A stretch of DNA of 64,000 nt from Xanthostigma xanthostigma (GCA_963575645.1 OY754464.1:5890001-5954000), one strand, 5' to 3'. Counted from the first letter of the stretch, positions 33,565-45,379 are shown. Notes: generated from the letters alone by a model not told the origin. Made by a program: numbers and translations.

Positions 33565-33918
33565 ATAGCGGGCCCGCCTGGTTTCACCCGGGTGCTAAAG
33601 AACGAATGGGGAAGGGAAGAACAATAGTACGCACATTCATCTTAGTTTACCAAGATGAATGTTGTGTCCAAATGTCATGATAATCGGAGATACCGTTCAA
33701 AAGTTTTTGTCGGACGGACAAATAAATTTTGAGTTACATTTTGCAACATTTTTCAATGATGCCCCGCTCCTATTGGTCGTAACGTGATATTATATAGCCT
33801 ATAGCCTTCCTGGACAAATGGGCTATCCAACAAAAAAAAAATTAAATTCGAACCAGTAGAGATTAGCGCGTTCAACCAAACAAACAAACTCTTCAACTTT
33901 ATAATATATTATTATAGA
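33565..33918 (-). mobile_element. Helitron, 354-bp family (H4)
   Basis: Minus strand A|TCTATAATAATATATTATAAAG to CGGGCCCGCTAT|T; the usual terminal CTAG has become CTAT. Exactly 354 bp, the size of the copy at 44369-44722. Confidence 0.75.
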
Positions 33919-33919
33919 T

Positions 33920-34960
33920 GTAGTGATGAGAGAGAAGCGCCCGTCTTTTTCTAAAAACCGATAACATTTATAGGTGTGACAGTTAATATGGGGTTTATAA
34001 ATTTTATATTGTTGATAAAAATATATTTTATATTTGTGTAATCAAACTTAATAATAAAAGCTTTGTCAAAACTTATTCTACACCTAAGATAAAATCCCGG
34101 TGAAATGACAGATTGGGATAATTATTTCGTGATTTCTTAAATATTCTTAAAAATCGTGAACATATCTAAATTGACAAAAAAACAGTTATTTATTCACAGT
34201 ATAATCACACTTTCGAAAAACTATTAAAATCATATTCACGTTGTCTCCATGGTAATTTGGCTGCTACAGATTGACAAATCGCAACGCTCAGTAATAAAGT
34301 GTTTCTCATATTCATTATTTTATAACCCCACTAGTTCGTTGTGTCATAGCTTTAGATTGCCAGTTGGTTTAGTTTTCGGTTACTGCCCGATTGTGGAACC
34401 GTTTTTCTAGCTACAAAAGTTTAGAGAAGACGTTCTGTTATTTATGGTTCACTCTGTATATGGACAAAGACATCTCCTCCAAGCAGAGTGATGTACAATG
34501 TATGTGAAATAGGAGAATTTTCTTGGCTGTTTGCATTTTGTGCACATTATGTGCGACTTGTTTGTGAGAAAAAGTATCAACATAAAATGACATTTTTGTT
34601 GTCAAACACGCGTTTCTTACGTTTGCAAACAATCCCTTAAACTTGAACTTCACTTGTTATCTATGTTTTATATATTTTGTCATTTCGTGTTCTCGACTCG
34701 AATTTGGAGACGAGACATTTTCAACCACCATTTTGTTATTTTCTCGAGATTTCTAAAAAAATCTAGTCTCTAGACTCCCAACCTCCTACTTAGAGCTGAC
34801 GAAGTAGAGAAAAAAAGAAATATTATTGAAAAGATTTTTTTGCAATGAAGCTTTTACTGAAATGTAATAAAAAGGGAAAAAAATAATTTTTAATAATTAT
34901 TGGCTAACATTATTATATTTGAAATTTGGTATAGTTACTCCTTTCTCGACATAGACACCC
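33920..34960. other. No gene seen
   Basis: About 1 kb without recognised repeat ends or coding remnants. Confidence 0.4.
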
Positions 34961-34966
34961 AATGAA

Positions 34967-35553
34967 GGCCGCTTCACACGATGCTGGATTTCGAGCTCGC
35001 GTGCAGGCAGCTTTGTACGCTACGCTGCTGGATTCTGACGTCACTGATTGGTCCGCTGCTCGCTATCTTGATATATTAGGGTGATAGGTTCTGTGCTATT
35101 TTTCATGCAGCGCTGCTTGCTAGTTTGAGAATATGACCAATTATGAAGTCGTATTTTACCACGTGATATCGTCTGACATTCGTTAAATATGATGTTGTTT
35201 GAAAAAAGTTTCAAGCGAACAGCGATGGGGCCGAAAGTTGTAAAATCGAAATGTAAATAGATTCGACAAGAAATAAGTTTTCGCTTTGATTTTTCTCTTC
35301 TCTCCCGAAGCTTTTCAGTCATTATTAAAGTCACAGTCCATGACGAATTATTTCTTGCATAACCATTACATCCATATTTAAATTTTAAATATAAGTGTCA
35401 ACCTAGCAAAACAGCAAGGAACAAGCAAGCTGCGTGTGAAGCGAAACTAGCAGCGCTCCGTACCAACCACCAAGCAGGATACCATTCACGGCAGCCTGCA
35501 AGACTTCAAGCAAGCTAGCGAGCAGGAAATCCAGCATCGTGTGAAGGGGCCTT
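34967..35553. mobile_element. Inverted-end element, TTCACACGATGCTGGATTTC
   Basis: GGCCGCTTCACACGATGC at 34967 is inverted at 35530-35553 with one small gap. Related in style to the CACACGAG family. The 64-codon minus frame over the right end is an artefact of this terminal repeat. Confidence 0.65.
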
Positions 35554-35639
35554 AAGAACAGATTTGATACAAATCCTATCCAAAACGGTTTCTTCACCTA
35601 CCATCACATATAGCTGTTACGTGGATGAGAAGGTCAATA

Positions 35640-35871
35640 TAATATTTCCAGAGAAAGAGAGGGATGGAGGAAGAGAGAGAGAGAGAGTATATGTGATGGT
35701 GTGATGAAATATTCGTTATGGATGGGCACAGAACATGTTCTGTGTGGATGGGTTTTGCATAAAATCCGTTCTTAGTGGATGTGTACGTCGTGAAAGGAGT
35801 AACTATGCCAAATAACAGGAACGCATCCGTGTTTCGTCTCAATCGCGTGCGAAGCCGCGGGTAACGGCTAG
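35640..35871 (+). mobile_element. Helitron 3' end
   Basis: Ends CGCGTGCGAAGCCGCGGGTA-ACGGCTAG then T: hairpin CGCG...CGCG with the CTAG terminus. The element's start is uncertain; TTTCGTCTCAATC upstream is shared with 38010-38052. Confidence 0.6.
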
Positions 35872-35874
35872 TAG

Positions 35875-37125
35875 AATGTATAGACAGACGCACGATCTGA
35901 ATTTCAGAGAGAAATCTAAAAGATATGATGCTGATTTACGATATGTATTTTAACGAAAGAATAAAGAACGCTTCAGATCCATTGTGACTATAGGTCGAGA
36001 GTCCTTGTCGCTGTTATATACCTATGGAAAGTTCTTCTTCTTCCCGCGAACCGATGCGCGCTCCAGCGCCATATACCTTTCTCAAATGAATAATGATTCT
36101 GGAAATATTACACGGGGATTTGATGAAAAAATCGTTACTGTAATATAAAATGGAATTTTAATTCTCATTTTACATAAAGAGCCGCAGTAGCATTCATGAA
36201 AATTCGTTGATTTATTTCATTTTTTATCTTAGTTCATTTTTTATAATGAAAATACGTATTATGGAAAGCTTTTATGCCGCAATAATTGGATTCAAACATT
36301 TTTTTTAATGTTCCATTTCGTTCTTTTCTGAAAAGAACAATAAAATTAATTAAATATGAATTAATGGAGCTGAAATGAATTAATTGATGCGTTTATAGCG
36401 ATACGGGAATTCCTATTCGTTTTTGTATTAAAATTTAAAGGGACGCAGAATAAACAGGACCTTTAAAACTTTTCCTGTCTATACATATAATAAACTGTAA
36501 ATCAAAATTTGTCTGCAAATTTCGAATTTTGAAAAAAATTTCTTTAAGGATATAGAGGTAATTATAATTTTCATATCCCTAATTTGAGAAATGGTGGAGT
36601 CTCCATACAAACTTCAGCTTTTCTTTTACAAAAGGTAGCTATGTCCCTCCCAGGGATGCAATCTATCTCTTTGCCAAATTTTATCGAAATCTGTTCAGCG
36701 GTTTATGCGTGAAAAAGTAACAGACAAACAGACAGAGTTACTTTCGCATTTATAAATTAATATGGACTATAATATTCAACGTGTTCGAATGGCTAGGTTT
36801 TGATTTTTTTTGCGCGCAGATGAAGCCACGCCCTGACGTCTTCCAGTTTTAATACCTTTAATATCTAGGTATGTATATTAGGTACATTGTAATAAGTGCC
36901 AAGCTTCACATCATACACAAACTTTACAGTAAAAATTAGCATAGCGACGACAAAGTTGTTTAAGTTTGTTCCACAAGTGTCATTTGAGTTTTCAAATTTC
37001 CCTCCTTGAATAAATGACCTATGGGATATTATGTCTTGTTTCCTGCAACCTTTTCTTTGTCAACTGAAACAAAGTGTAGGTAAGCTTAAATTCGTTACTT
37101 TTTCAATGTTTTTTTAATATATTCG
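35875..37125. other. No gene; scrap of dispersed element
   Basis: 36600-36770 (AATTTTATCGAAATCTGTTC ... GTTACTTTCGCATTTATA) is a common transposon scrap whose reverse is at 52230-52330. The rest is unassigned. Confidence 0.4.
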
Positions 37126-37131
37126 ATTTAA

Positions 37132-37716
37132 GGTAGTTTGGGAGGCGCAATCCCAAGTCAAATAAACTACTTTTTTTTTGTTCCTCAAATAATTACCCAA
37201 ATCATGCTATAATAATTAATAGAAATTCACATGAAAATTTATTTGATTTAATTTAATGCGAATTATAATTAAATAATAATATTATAGTAATGTAATTAAT
37301 AAAATATTAATTGATTAGTACTCAGCTGTCACTAGTCACTGTCACTACAACAACAGAGATAAACAACAGAGATAGATGCCACATGTCAGTATTAAAAAAT
37401 TAATGAAATCGAAAGTACGTGGTAAATTATTCTGAAATTTTTGCAGTGTGTATTTCAGACATCGTTCTCTATCCATTAAAAAGTTTTTTTGGTGGGGTCA
37501 AGTTTGTCAATTTTTTACAAACCCTCAATTTCCGGAGTTATTGAACAAGGACACTCATAAGGGCTTGTGTATTTTTGCATAACTTTAATTAATTATATCT
37601 CTTAAACGTGTGGTAAAAATCTGATTATTTTTCTGTAGGTGTCTTTAATTATAATCTTTTGAATAAATATAAAAAAATGTAGGGTCAAGTGGAAGTCATT
37701 TGGCTACCAAACTACC
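37132..37716. mobile_element. TTAA-flanked element, GGTAGTTTGG ends
   Basis: GGTAGTTTGG and complement CCAAACTACC, each bounded by TTAA (37128-37131, 37717-37720). 585 bp, no transposase. Distinct from the 5052 element but same target. Confidence 0.6.
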
Positions 37717-37899
37717 TTAAATAAACTTGCAAAGAGTAAACATAAGCTAAACCTCGCCTTTGAGTACTAAATCTTAATCTGATTAATTAATTATTATGAT
37801 ACGAATAAATAATAGGCCTGTCCATAATTTTAAGTCTTATCGTGGTAAGTTGTTGTGCTCGAACCCGCGAAGGTTCCTGTCAAAAAAAAAAAGTGTAAC

Positions 37900-38052
37900 A
37901 ATATTGTTTTAAAGTGACACTGCCATACGGTCCTGTACTGTTGTTTCTGTCGAACAGTGCAAGGTAGTAACACGATAGAGCCGAAGGCTCTACTACTGTT
38001 GTCGCTGTTGTGTTTCGTCTCAATCTCGTACGAAGTCGCGGATAACGGCTAG
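37900..38052 (+). mobile_element. Helitron 3' end
   Basis: Ends CGTACGAAGTCGCGGATAAC-GGCTAG then T. Shares the last 45 bp with 35871. The 5' limit is unknown. Confidence 0.55.
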
Positions 38053-38428
38053 TAATTAATAACAAATACAAGAGTAAGAAATTTGCTATTTCTGAAAGAC
38101 AATTGTTTTTTCATCAATTTTTTTTGTTTTTTTTCATCAATTTAATTGTTATTTAAGGTTGAAAGTCGTTTTGGTAATATTTCGTTTTATTGCACATACC
38201 GCTAAACTAGCGGTATGTACTTTATTATCGCTTTGTGCGTCAGAGCTGACTTTCGTTCATATAAGAAGTTATATCTAAGTTAAATTCACACGAAATCCAT
38301 TCAAATTGAAGCTTTTTGAAAAGAGGAGATTCTAATCTATAAAACAGAACCATTTTTAAATCAATTCGAGTTCATAAATACTATTAAAATTGTAATTGAA
38401 AATCTCAAACAGCAGTTGTCGGTTGGTC

Positions 38429-38511
38429 TGTACGTATGTACGTACGTACGTATGTACGTACGTATGTACGTACGTATGTACGTACGTATGTACGTACGTA
38501 TGTACGTACGT
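38429..38511. repeat. TACG/TATG microsatellite
   Basis: Units of TGTACGTACGTA repeated about seven times. Copy 1 has only about 20 bp here (31166-31188). All three forward frames are open because the unit is a multiple of three, giving false TYVC/VRTY frames. Confidence 0.9.
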
Positions 38512-38768
38512 CACGACTCTACAGATCGCAATTTTGGTCGGATTGCCTTGGGTTATATTTTATTCACTTTGTTTACTATCAGACCAGAACCCTATTTAAA
38601 TTCACTAAAATGTGTTCAGTTGTTTAATTTTTATAAACAGTTTTATTTTATTATTTTTGACAGCTAATAGTTTAAAAAAACAATATAATAATTGCTGTGT
38701 AAATATAGTGTAATCCATCAAACAAGTGCTACACTTCTATACCGTGATAACACCACTACACGTATTAG

Positions 38769-38838
38769 GTCGCCGTGGCGTAATGGTTATGCCGTTGGAT
38801 CCCCAATGGCAAGGTCCTGCGTTCGATTCCTTACGAAA
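38769..38838 (+). tRNA. tRNA-like segment, Arg-type resemblance
   Basis: GTGGCGTAATGGTTATGCCG (A box) and GGTCCTGCGTTCGATTCC (B box), 70 nt. The anticodon stem and acceptor are not formed. Same position in the element as 30843-30903. Confidence 0.55.
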
Positions 38839-39497
38839 TCATTGACTTTTTTCTTATTTTTTCTTTTTATTTTTTGTTTTATTTTATTCCACTTGATATT
38901 AATTATATATTATATTATGTATAGTTCTTAATTTTTTTTATTTTTGCAAACTTAAAAAAAATATTTTTTCAATTTTTAATTATTTATTTCTTTAAATTTT
39001 TAAATCTTTTTAAATTTATAAAAAATCTTTTTTAATTGTTATTTTTTTTATCATACAATGGAAAACTTGCGGGATGTGCACTTTTGGTCTTGCCAACTAT
39101 TTAAATTTTGCTAAACCCGGACATTTTTTAAACCCGAACAGAGTCTCAAAACCCAAACGGTTCTGCTCCAAATCATTTAAATTAAAAATAAATTGACGAA
39201 ATGTATTTTTTAAGTTTATTTATATTTAGAAAATATCAGGTGATTTTTTTCATATAAAAACCTGATCTTGCCGCAATCGGATATTTAAATACATACACGT
39301 TAATCTTATTTTACTACAAATCCAACATAAAAGGTTTTGCCTTACGCCCACAGATATTTACCTTTAAAATATTTATGTAATGGCTGTCATACAATGTACA
39401 AAATGTACTTTACATAATATTATGTACTAACTAGGTACATATATGTATAAGGCAAACGTACCAGTTACTGACATCGACCCAGTTTCCTACTTTTGGG

Positions 39498-40326
39498 GCC
39501 GTATTCATAACGACCTGTTAAATCTCTCAATAGTTATTGAATCGTTAACTGTTATTGAACCAATAAGGAAAGTTGGTATTCATGAAGCAAAATTGTCAAA
39601 TATATAACTATTGTCTGGTTAAGATTTGTGTCCTTATTATAAATTGTAAGTTTTTCAGTGGATATCAGGTAAAATGAAATATCCATAAATATCTTATCTT
39701 TTTCACGCTGATGAAAACAAAACAATAATCAAATCTGTGTTAACATCTGATTATATTATATAATAAATAATATTTCTGACAAATTTTCAGATAATCTTTC
39801 GTACTAACCAAATTAACACGTGATCTATGGAGGGTAGAGATTCCTCTGATGTGATCAATAACGCAGCCATATTGGATTAATTGTCAAAAGCCGAAAAGAA
39901 ATTGAATAGAATATATTTTTTTCCTTGTCAAAAACTTAAGTTGTTCATAATTTTAATAAAGATTGTCTGAAAAGTTAGTTCAAAACAATATTTGATCCTA
40001 AAAAAAATGAAACTCCAAAAACATTATCCGAACTTTGTAATTATCTGAAATTATACCTAATAACCAAATTTACATGTGATCAATAACACAGCAGCCATAT
40101 TGAATTAATTGTCAAAAACCAAAAAGAAATGAAATATAATATATTTCTGTCCTTGTTAAATCGTCTAATAAATAGTTTAATAGGTTGATCTTCTACCTAT
40201 TAAATTACTGGATTTAAACATCCAATAGCACTTATATGTTTTTTGTGAATACCAAATCTGTCTATTAGTTGGTTTATTAGTACAATCTACCTGTTAAATT
40301 AGTTATTGCTTCTTTATGAATACGAC
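39498..40326. mobile_element. Inverted-end element, GCCGTATTCATAA
   Basis: GCCGTATTCATAA at 39498 and TTTATGAATACGAC at 40326 are inverted; the inner CTGTTAAAT also mirrors. An internal stretch (AACGCAGCCATATTGGATTA) is repeated about 230 bp on. No coding remnant. Confidence 0.5.
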
Positions 40327-40391
40327 TATTTTAATAAATTGAACTATTATTATTAGCATAAAAAACAGTAGTACAGAAAAAAAATCATATC

Positions 40392-41050
40392 AATTGGGCG
40401 ACGGGACCATTCTAACTGCAAAATGTTGACGTTTGATATAGTATAACAAAGAAAATAAAATTTCTGATATCGGGTGAGGTAACGCAGGTAATGGCTAGTA
40501 TTCAATATGATATTTGCTATTCGTTTCCATGGTTACCTACATAATATTATGTTCCACGTCATGTAAAAATTAATCAAAGCAAGCTTCACTAGTTTATTTC
40601 TGACAGATTTACAAAACAAAAAACAGCTGATTTTTTTAATTTTCAAAATATGACCGAAAATATAGTGTTAAGAAAAAAATTTCTTAACAAAACTTTCTTG
40701 AAAAAATAAATAAAATAATAAACCGTTATGAAAAGAATTCCACTATTATATAAAATACAACGGTGTATCATATATCTCTTCTGCTCATGCGCAGATTTTC
40801 TCCAAAAACAATAGGGCACTTCATATTTGCGTATCAAACATCCTCCCAAAATTTGGTTTCAATCCGTTCATCCGTTTGACCTGTATCGTGCTCACAGATA
40901 AACAAACAAACTGACAGACGGACAGAGTTTTTCCAAAAATATGTTTTTTGGATTCGGGGGACCTCAAAACGAAAAGATGTTTTGAAAAGTGATTTTTGAT
41001 CTAAACTAGTACGAGTACCATTCCCCACTTGTGCGTTGCAATGGTAAAAG
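40392..41050 (+). repeat. Composite tRNA-like repeat, copy b
   Basis: Starts GGGCGACGGGACCATTCTAA, as at 9762, and runs to ACCATTCCCCACTTGTGCG. It carries GACAGACGGACAGAG and AATCCGTTCATCCGTTTGAC near the right end. No insertion of the 210-bp module. Confidence 0.7.
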
Positions 41051-41054
41051 TTAG

Positions 41055-41525
41055 TAAAATGGTACATTTACCTTATATAATATTGTACAGCGTTGTACAC
41101 ATATTATATAATACATAGCTGGAAACTTTTTCCGGTTGGATGTTCACGAGTCACGACCATCAACTTAATGACAAGTGACAGACGAGGAGAAGTCTGCGTT
41201 CCACTTCTTGTTCCGCTTTTCTGCACAACTCTTCCACGATAACGAGCACTGTAGCACCTCCATGGGAATAAATCAGTATAGAAGTAAAAAACAATAAACC
41301 ACTACATATGCTCATGACCAAATAAATAGTTTCAGAAAAGTACTTGCCCGAGAGATAGTTTTTCAAAGGGAACCCGATTAATTGCGTGAGGTGTTTTTTT
41401 AAATAATTTGAACCCCCTTCTCACTTGTTAAGATGTGATCAGTTGCAGTTTGTTTGTTTGTTTTCACCGAGTTCGTTTAGAATTTTGGGGGCTAAGCTAT
41501 ATTCATTTCATTTATTTATCTCAGG
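41055..41525. other. No gene seen
   Basis: No bounded repeat or coding remnant recognised. Confidence 0.4.
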
Positions 41526-41529
41526 ACTA

Positions 41530-42102
41530 ATGGCGATATTCACCGAAGTAGTTATTTATTCGGTTCATTTGTTCTTCAGGTAGCTATTCGTCCGAATAAA
41601 TAGCGATAATTCAATTCACTAACCATAAATATGTGTACTGTAGGTAAAAATCTATTCTGTCGTACTTTGAGGGTATAAATATTTATTCGCTCGATAAAAT
41701 AATAATGGTCGCCTAATACCTAACCTATAAACGTGGAGTATTATATCTACAGTTTGCTCTTGTGAATTTATTTATGTGTTGTTTATTAACCTTTTGTGAA
41801 GCGTGTAGTTGTAAAATATTGAAGTTAGTGGAAGTTTTGTATACAATTGGGTTAGGATAAAAAATTATTATTTTGTGAAACTTTTTTTTGACGTTTACAC
41901 TAACGCCATCGATCGGATTTTTAGGCGAACGTCAAAATATTCAACAAAAAGAGCAAGGAGTATAGTGCAGTGTACCTATATTTATTCTTTAACTTTTCTA
42001 CCTGATATTTTGCTTGGCGAATTGAAAGTAAATTTTATTGTAGCGAATAAATTTGTTCCAAGATTAGTAACTTCTATCTTTAGTGTTCGGTGAATATGGG
42101 CA
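41530..42102 (-). mobile_element. TA-flanked MITE, copy 3
   Basis: Reverse of the 13086 copy: ATGGCGATATTCACCGAA to GTTCGGTGAATATGGGCA, TA at 41528-41529 and 42103-42104. Frames inside are not transposase. Confidence 0.75.
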
Positions 42103-42104
42103 TA

Positions 42105-43100
42105 TAAGAACAATTGAAGAGTCAAGAGAAGGAGCTCCTGCGAAGTAAATTTTTTCTTCCTCAAAAACCCCGCAGGCGTTGATTACAACATTTATTCTTT
42201 GAAACATCCCTTTATTTTTTGTAGATAAATTGAGCATTAGACATTTTTTCGTAATAAAATCAATAGACTGCACACTTAAACGGAAATTCAATTTTGAAGA
42301 CTTTATTACTTTTGTAAACTACATTAAAAACTTGAACTACAACTGAGAAATGAGAAAGAGAGAAACTGGAAAAGCACAGAGCAGAACTTTATTTAAACTT
42401 TATTCAACCACCTGCAGACGTATATTGTTTAAAACTAGATGCAAAATACGAAGATATTCAAAATTAAATTATGCATTCAGATTTTATCTTGTATTTAATA
42501 TAGTGCCCGCGGTGAGAGTTGAAGACAGGCACGTCATCAATAATATGGCAGTGAACGCCTACTTGCCTGCAGACAGTGGCGTGTGGAATAAATTCGACAT
42601 ATCCATTTATAGAGAAAGAATAAAAATAAACACTCGACGCACATGGATCTCCGAAACAGCCAATAGCAAGCTAGAAGGCGGGCGCAATGCGTTCACGTCA
42701 CTATGACGTGGTGGCTTCATCTTTAGCCGCAGTTATTCTATAATACAGTGTCACTTCTATTAATCTAGAGCCTAGGCCATCGAACATTTTTGGGTAAGGG
42801 TAGTGAGGCCTAACCAATTAGCCGGGAATTTATTACTTTGCAAAATTTTATTTGCAAAAATATTCTTGAGGAATTTTGAAATAGATACCTACCTTTAAAT
42901 TTACTATTTAATAAAATTAATAGGCCAGATCATTTAGGCGGTTTCAAAAGTTGAAGTGTCTATTATACGTGAGAGCAAATAAGACGTTACGGGTAGGTTG
43001 AAGTGCGACAGAGGTCAATCGCACCGTAGCACGCTTCAACTCAGCCTATATACGCTCTCTCTTACACTTCAACCTACTATATTTTAATCAATGGTAATAA
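42105..43100. other. No gene seen
   Basis: 42350-42706 has a 118-codon frame without recognisable motifs. 42990-43079 holds a loose GGTTGAAGTG/CACTTCAACC inverted pair. Confidence 0.35.
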
Positions 43101-43104
43101 TTAT

Positions 43105-43360
43105 TTATTTAATAATCTACATATGTGTGGAGTGCTATTGAAAATAATTATTACTGTGTATTTAATTAATAAATTGATAACGTTTTCTCGAATATTTTCT
43201 TATGTAACCTTATGAAAACTTTATATGAATTTATAAGGAAAAAAATGGAGATTTCAAAAATGTAAAAAATATATGTTGCCATTTGAAAAAAATGCATGTA
43301 AACTTCCGGTTGAGTTTGAAGTACAAAAAAATATACCTCAGCAGTTTCTCGAGTTAACAA
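43105..43360. repeat. One arm of foldback family
   Basis: ACATATGTGTGGAGTGCTAT to TGTAAACTTCCGGTTGAG matches 20255-20440. The opposite arm is absent. Confidence 0.55.
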
Positions 43361-43493
43361 AAATGTGTTTAAACTTTTTTTTTGTTTCAAGTAGGATATA
43401 TGTACCAACAAATTATTCACTGTTAAAACTTTCGGTGATAGGACTTCCTGTACAAATTTTCATGCTTCAAAAACCGCCTTAGACTGTGGGTTT

Positions 43494-43620
43494 CTCAGTC
43501 AGTCAGTCAATCAATCAGTCAGTCAGTTAGTCAATCAGTCAGTCAGTCAGTCAGTCAATCAGTCAGTCAGTCAGTCAATCAGTCACTCAGTTAGTCAATC
43601 AGTCAGTCTGTCAGTTAGTC
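43494..43620. repeat. TCAG microsatellite
   Basis: About 32 imperfect TCAG/TCAA units. Confidence 0.95.
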
Positions 43621-43624
43621 TTAG

Positions 43625-44090
43625 AGTTTTATTAAGTAGATGACTACAAAAATCGTAAATTTGAAATCCATCGTATACAGACAAACCATTGACCGAAATA
43701 AATTAAAATCGATAGGAAAATTCGGAAATTAAAATTAATTGAAAAAGCAATACTGGATATGTTTTAATTAAAATTCATGAAAGTAAAATTGCGTCAGTGG
43801 AAATGTCAACCAGACACAGATATTAAATTGACTGAAAATTGTGCTCCAAAACTTTTAGTAGAATTGATGTGTTACACAGTAATTCTTTTCATTGTAATCG
43901 GACTATTTTACCGGTGCAGCTAACCCGAATTAAAATTTTAAATACCTTTTTTTGTCATTTCGCTTGATTAATTTTAAAACAGACCTTTTCAATCACGTTA
44001 AGCAATCTTTGTACTTTTAGTCCAAGCTCTAACCGTACAAAAGCCTACTGGACTGAAAAATGAAATATTAAAAAAATATAAAAATGTAGG
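43625..44090. other. No gene seen
   Basis: No bounded repeat or coding remnant recognised. Confidence 0.4.
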
Positions 44091-44104
44091 TACTTTAATC
44101 TATA

Positions 44105-44361
44105 ATTGGATGGATAAATAGCGGCTATGGATCAATGAATGCTGTACTTTGTATTATTCATTTAATATATTATCTTACGTTTCGGCACATTGTTTATTGC
44201 CATCTTCAGAGATTCTAATTCTAAAAATGTGCCGAAACGTAAGATAATATATTAAATGAATAATACAAAGTACAGCATTCATTGATCCATAGCCGCTATT
44301 TATCCATCCAATTATTTCGATTAAGGATCGCAAATCTACAAATTTTGTAGTAGAAGATAAT
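44105..44361. mobile_element. Penelope-like snapback, copy P6
   Basis: Arms of about 98 bp (44103-44200, 44229-44314) around a core reading, on the minus strand, CTGAAGATGGC ... GTGCC GAAACGTA, with ATCT/AGAT as stem I. Flanks ACTTTAATCTATA (44092-44104) and ACTTGAATCTATA (44362-44374) match at 12 of 13. The tail is 47 nt, not 34, so it is a variant. The right duplication overlaps the start of the next Helitron. Confidence 0.6.
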
Positions 44362-44368
44362 ACTTGAA

Positions 44369-44722
44369 TCTATACTAATATATAAAGCTGAAGAGTTTAT
44401 TTGTTTGTTTGAACGCGCTAATCTCAGGAACTACTGGTTCGAATTGAAAAATATTTTTTTTGTTGGATAGCCCATTTATCGAGGAAGGCTATAGGCTATA
44501 TAATATCATACTACGATCAATAGGAGCCGAACATCGATGAAAAATGTTGTAAAGTGTAACTCAGAATTTGTCCGTCCGACAAAAATTTTTGAACGGTAAC
44601 TCCGATTATCATGAAATTTGGACTCAACATTCATCTTGGTAAACGAAGATGAATGTGTGTACTCATGTCCCTCTCCCTCATTCGGTCTTTTGCACCCGGG
44701 TGAAACCAGGCGGGACCGCTAG
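44369..44722 (+). mobile_element. Helitron, 354-bp family (H2)
   Basis: A|TCTATACTAATATATAAAG to GGCGGGACCGCTAG|T, with CCCGGGTGAAACC before the end. It serves as the reference copy: no tRNA-like module, no insertion. A snapback struck its first 6 bp. Confidence 0.8.
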
Positions 44723-44947
44723 TATATTAATATGTTTCCAGGATCAAATTAATATTGTAAGTGCGAAAGTAACTGTATGTCTGTCTGTAACCGCTGGGCC
44801 GATTGTGATGAAATTTAATATGAAGATAGTTTAAACTCTGGGGAAGAACATGAATTACTTTTTTTTTGAAAATTAACCCCTGAAAGTAAATTCCTTCTCA
44901 TAAATTAAGGTTAAAAATAAGAGTTACGGTACTTTTAATCTAAAATC

Positions 44948-45304
44948 TTGATGCGCCCAAATTTTGTGATGGTACACGTTTCTCATCTGGGTCGAAATAT
45001 TGTTAAGGCTATTATAATTAGTGGCAAATCTAAAGGGGGCAGTGTTTTAATACCACGAATACCAATTATACCAACGGATATGCCTTTTAAATTTGAAAGA
45101 TTACAATTTCCATGCTTTCGGAATAACTATAAACAAAACCCAGGGTAAACATTTAATGTAGCTGGCATTCATTTAGAAAACCCAAGTTTTTCGCACGGCC
45201 AGCTGTAAGTGGCTTGCTCACGTGTATCGAATCCATACAAAATCTTTGTTTTCGCAAAACATGGTAAAACAAAAAACGTCGTTTATAGGGCCGTCGTAAA
45301 TTAG
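44948..45304 (+). pseudogene. Helitron helicase C-terminus, broken
   Basis: The frame reads SHLGRNIVKAIIISGKSKGG, then VLIPRIPIIPTDMPFKFERL and QFP, matching the C-terminal helicase region of RepHel proteins. A +1 slip hides AFGITINKTQG, the PIF1-type motif with TINKxQG. The main frame then resumes as TFNVAGIHLENPSFSHGQL, TAA, VACSRV ... GKTKNVVYRAVVN and the final TAG. HGQL(Y)VACSRV is helicase motif VI. Breaks: stops at 45146 and 45206 and the local slip. The start is truncated near 44940. The stop lies 73 bp before the Helitron terminus, as expected for an autonomous parent. Confidence 0.9.
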
Positions 45305-45339
45305 AATTTTGCTTGAATTTTTGATTTTTTTATCAATTA

Positions 45340-45377
45340 TACATATTCCACGCGAACGAAGTCGCGGGTAAAGCTAG
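45340..45377 (+). mobile_element. 3' terminus of the helicase-bearing Helitron
   Basis: GCGAACGAAGTCGCGGGTAA-AGCTAG followed by T: a hairpin with CGCGAACGAAGTCGCG, then CTAG. The same terminus style as 28310. Confidence 0.8.
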
Positions 45378-45379
45378 TT

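Larger units (their letters stand above)
38192..39106 (+). mobile_element. Palindrome-capped tRNA-like repeat, copy 2
   Basis: Opens with the GCACATACCGCTA palindrome (one arm position changed). It matches the reverse of 30578-31409 throughout but is about 80 bp longer because of a TACG expansion. Confidence 0.75.

Noticed and set aside
35403-35597. Leucine-rich 64-codon minus frame as a membrane peptide
   Set aside because: It reads through the terminal repeat of the 34967-35553 element.
38396-38667. Overlapping TYVC/VRTY repeat-protein frames
   Set aside because: They are readings of a 12-bp microsatellite whose length is a multiple of three, so all frames stay open.
42350-42706. 118-codon plus-strand frame as a gene
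   Set aside because: No domain, no start context and no recognisable family; length is plausible by chance in 64 kb.
43494-43620. CRISPR-like array of short repeats
   Set aside because: It is a simple TCAG microsatellite with no spacers; the genome is eukaryotic.
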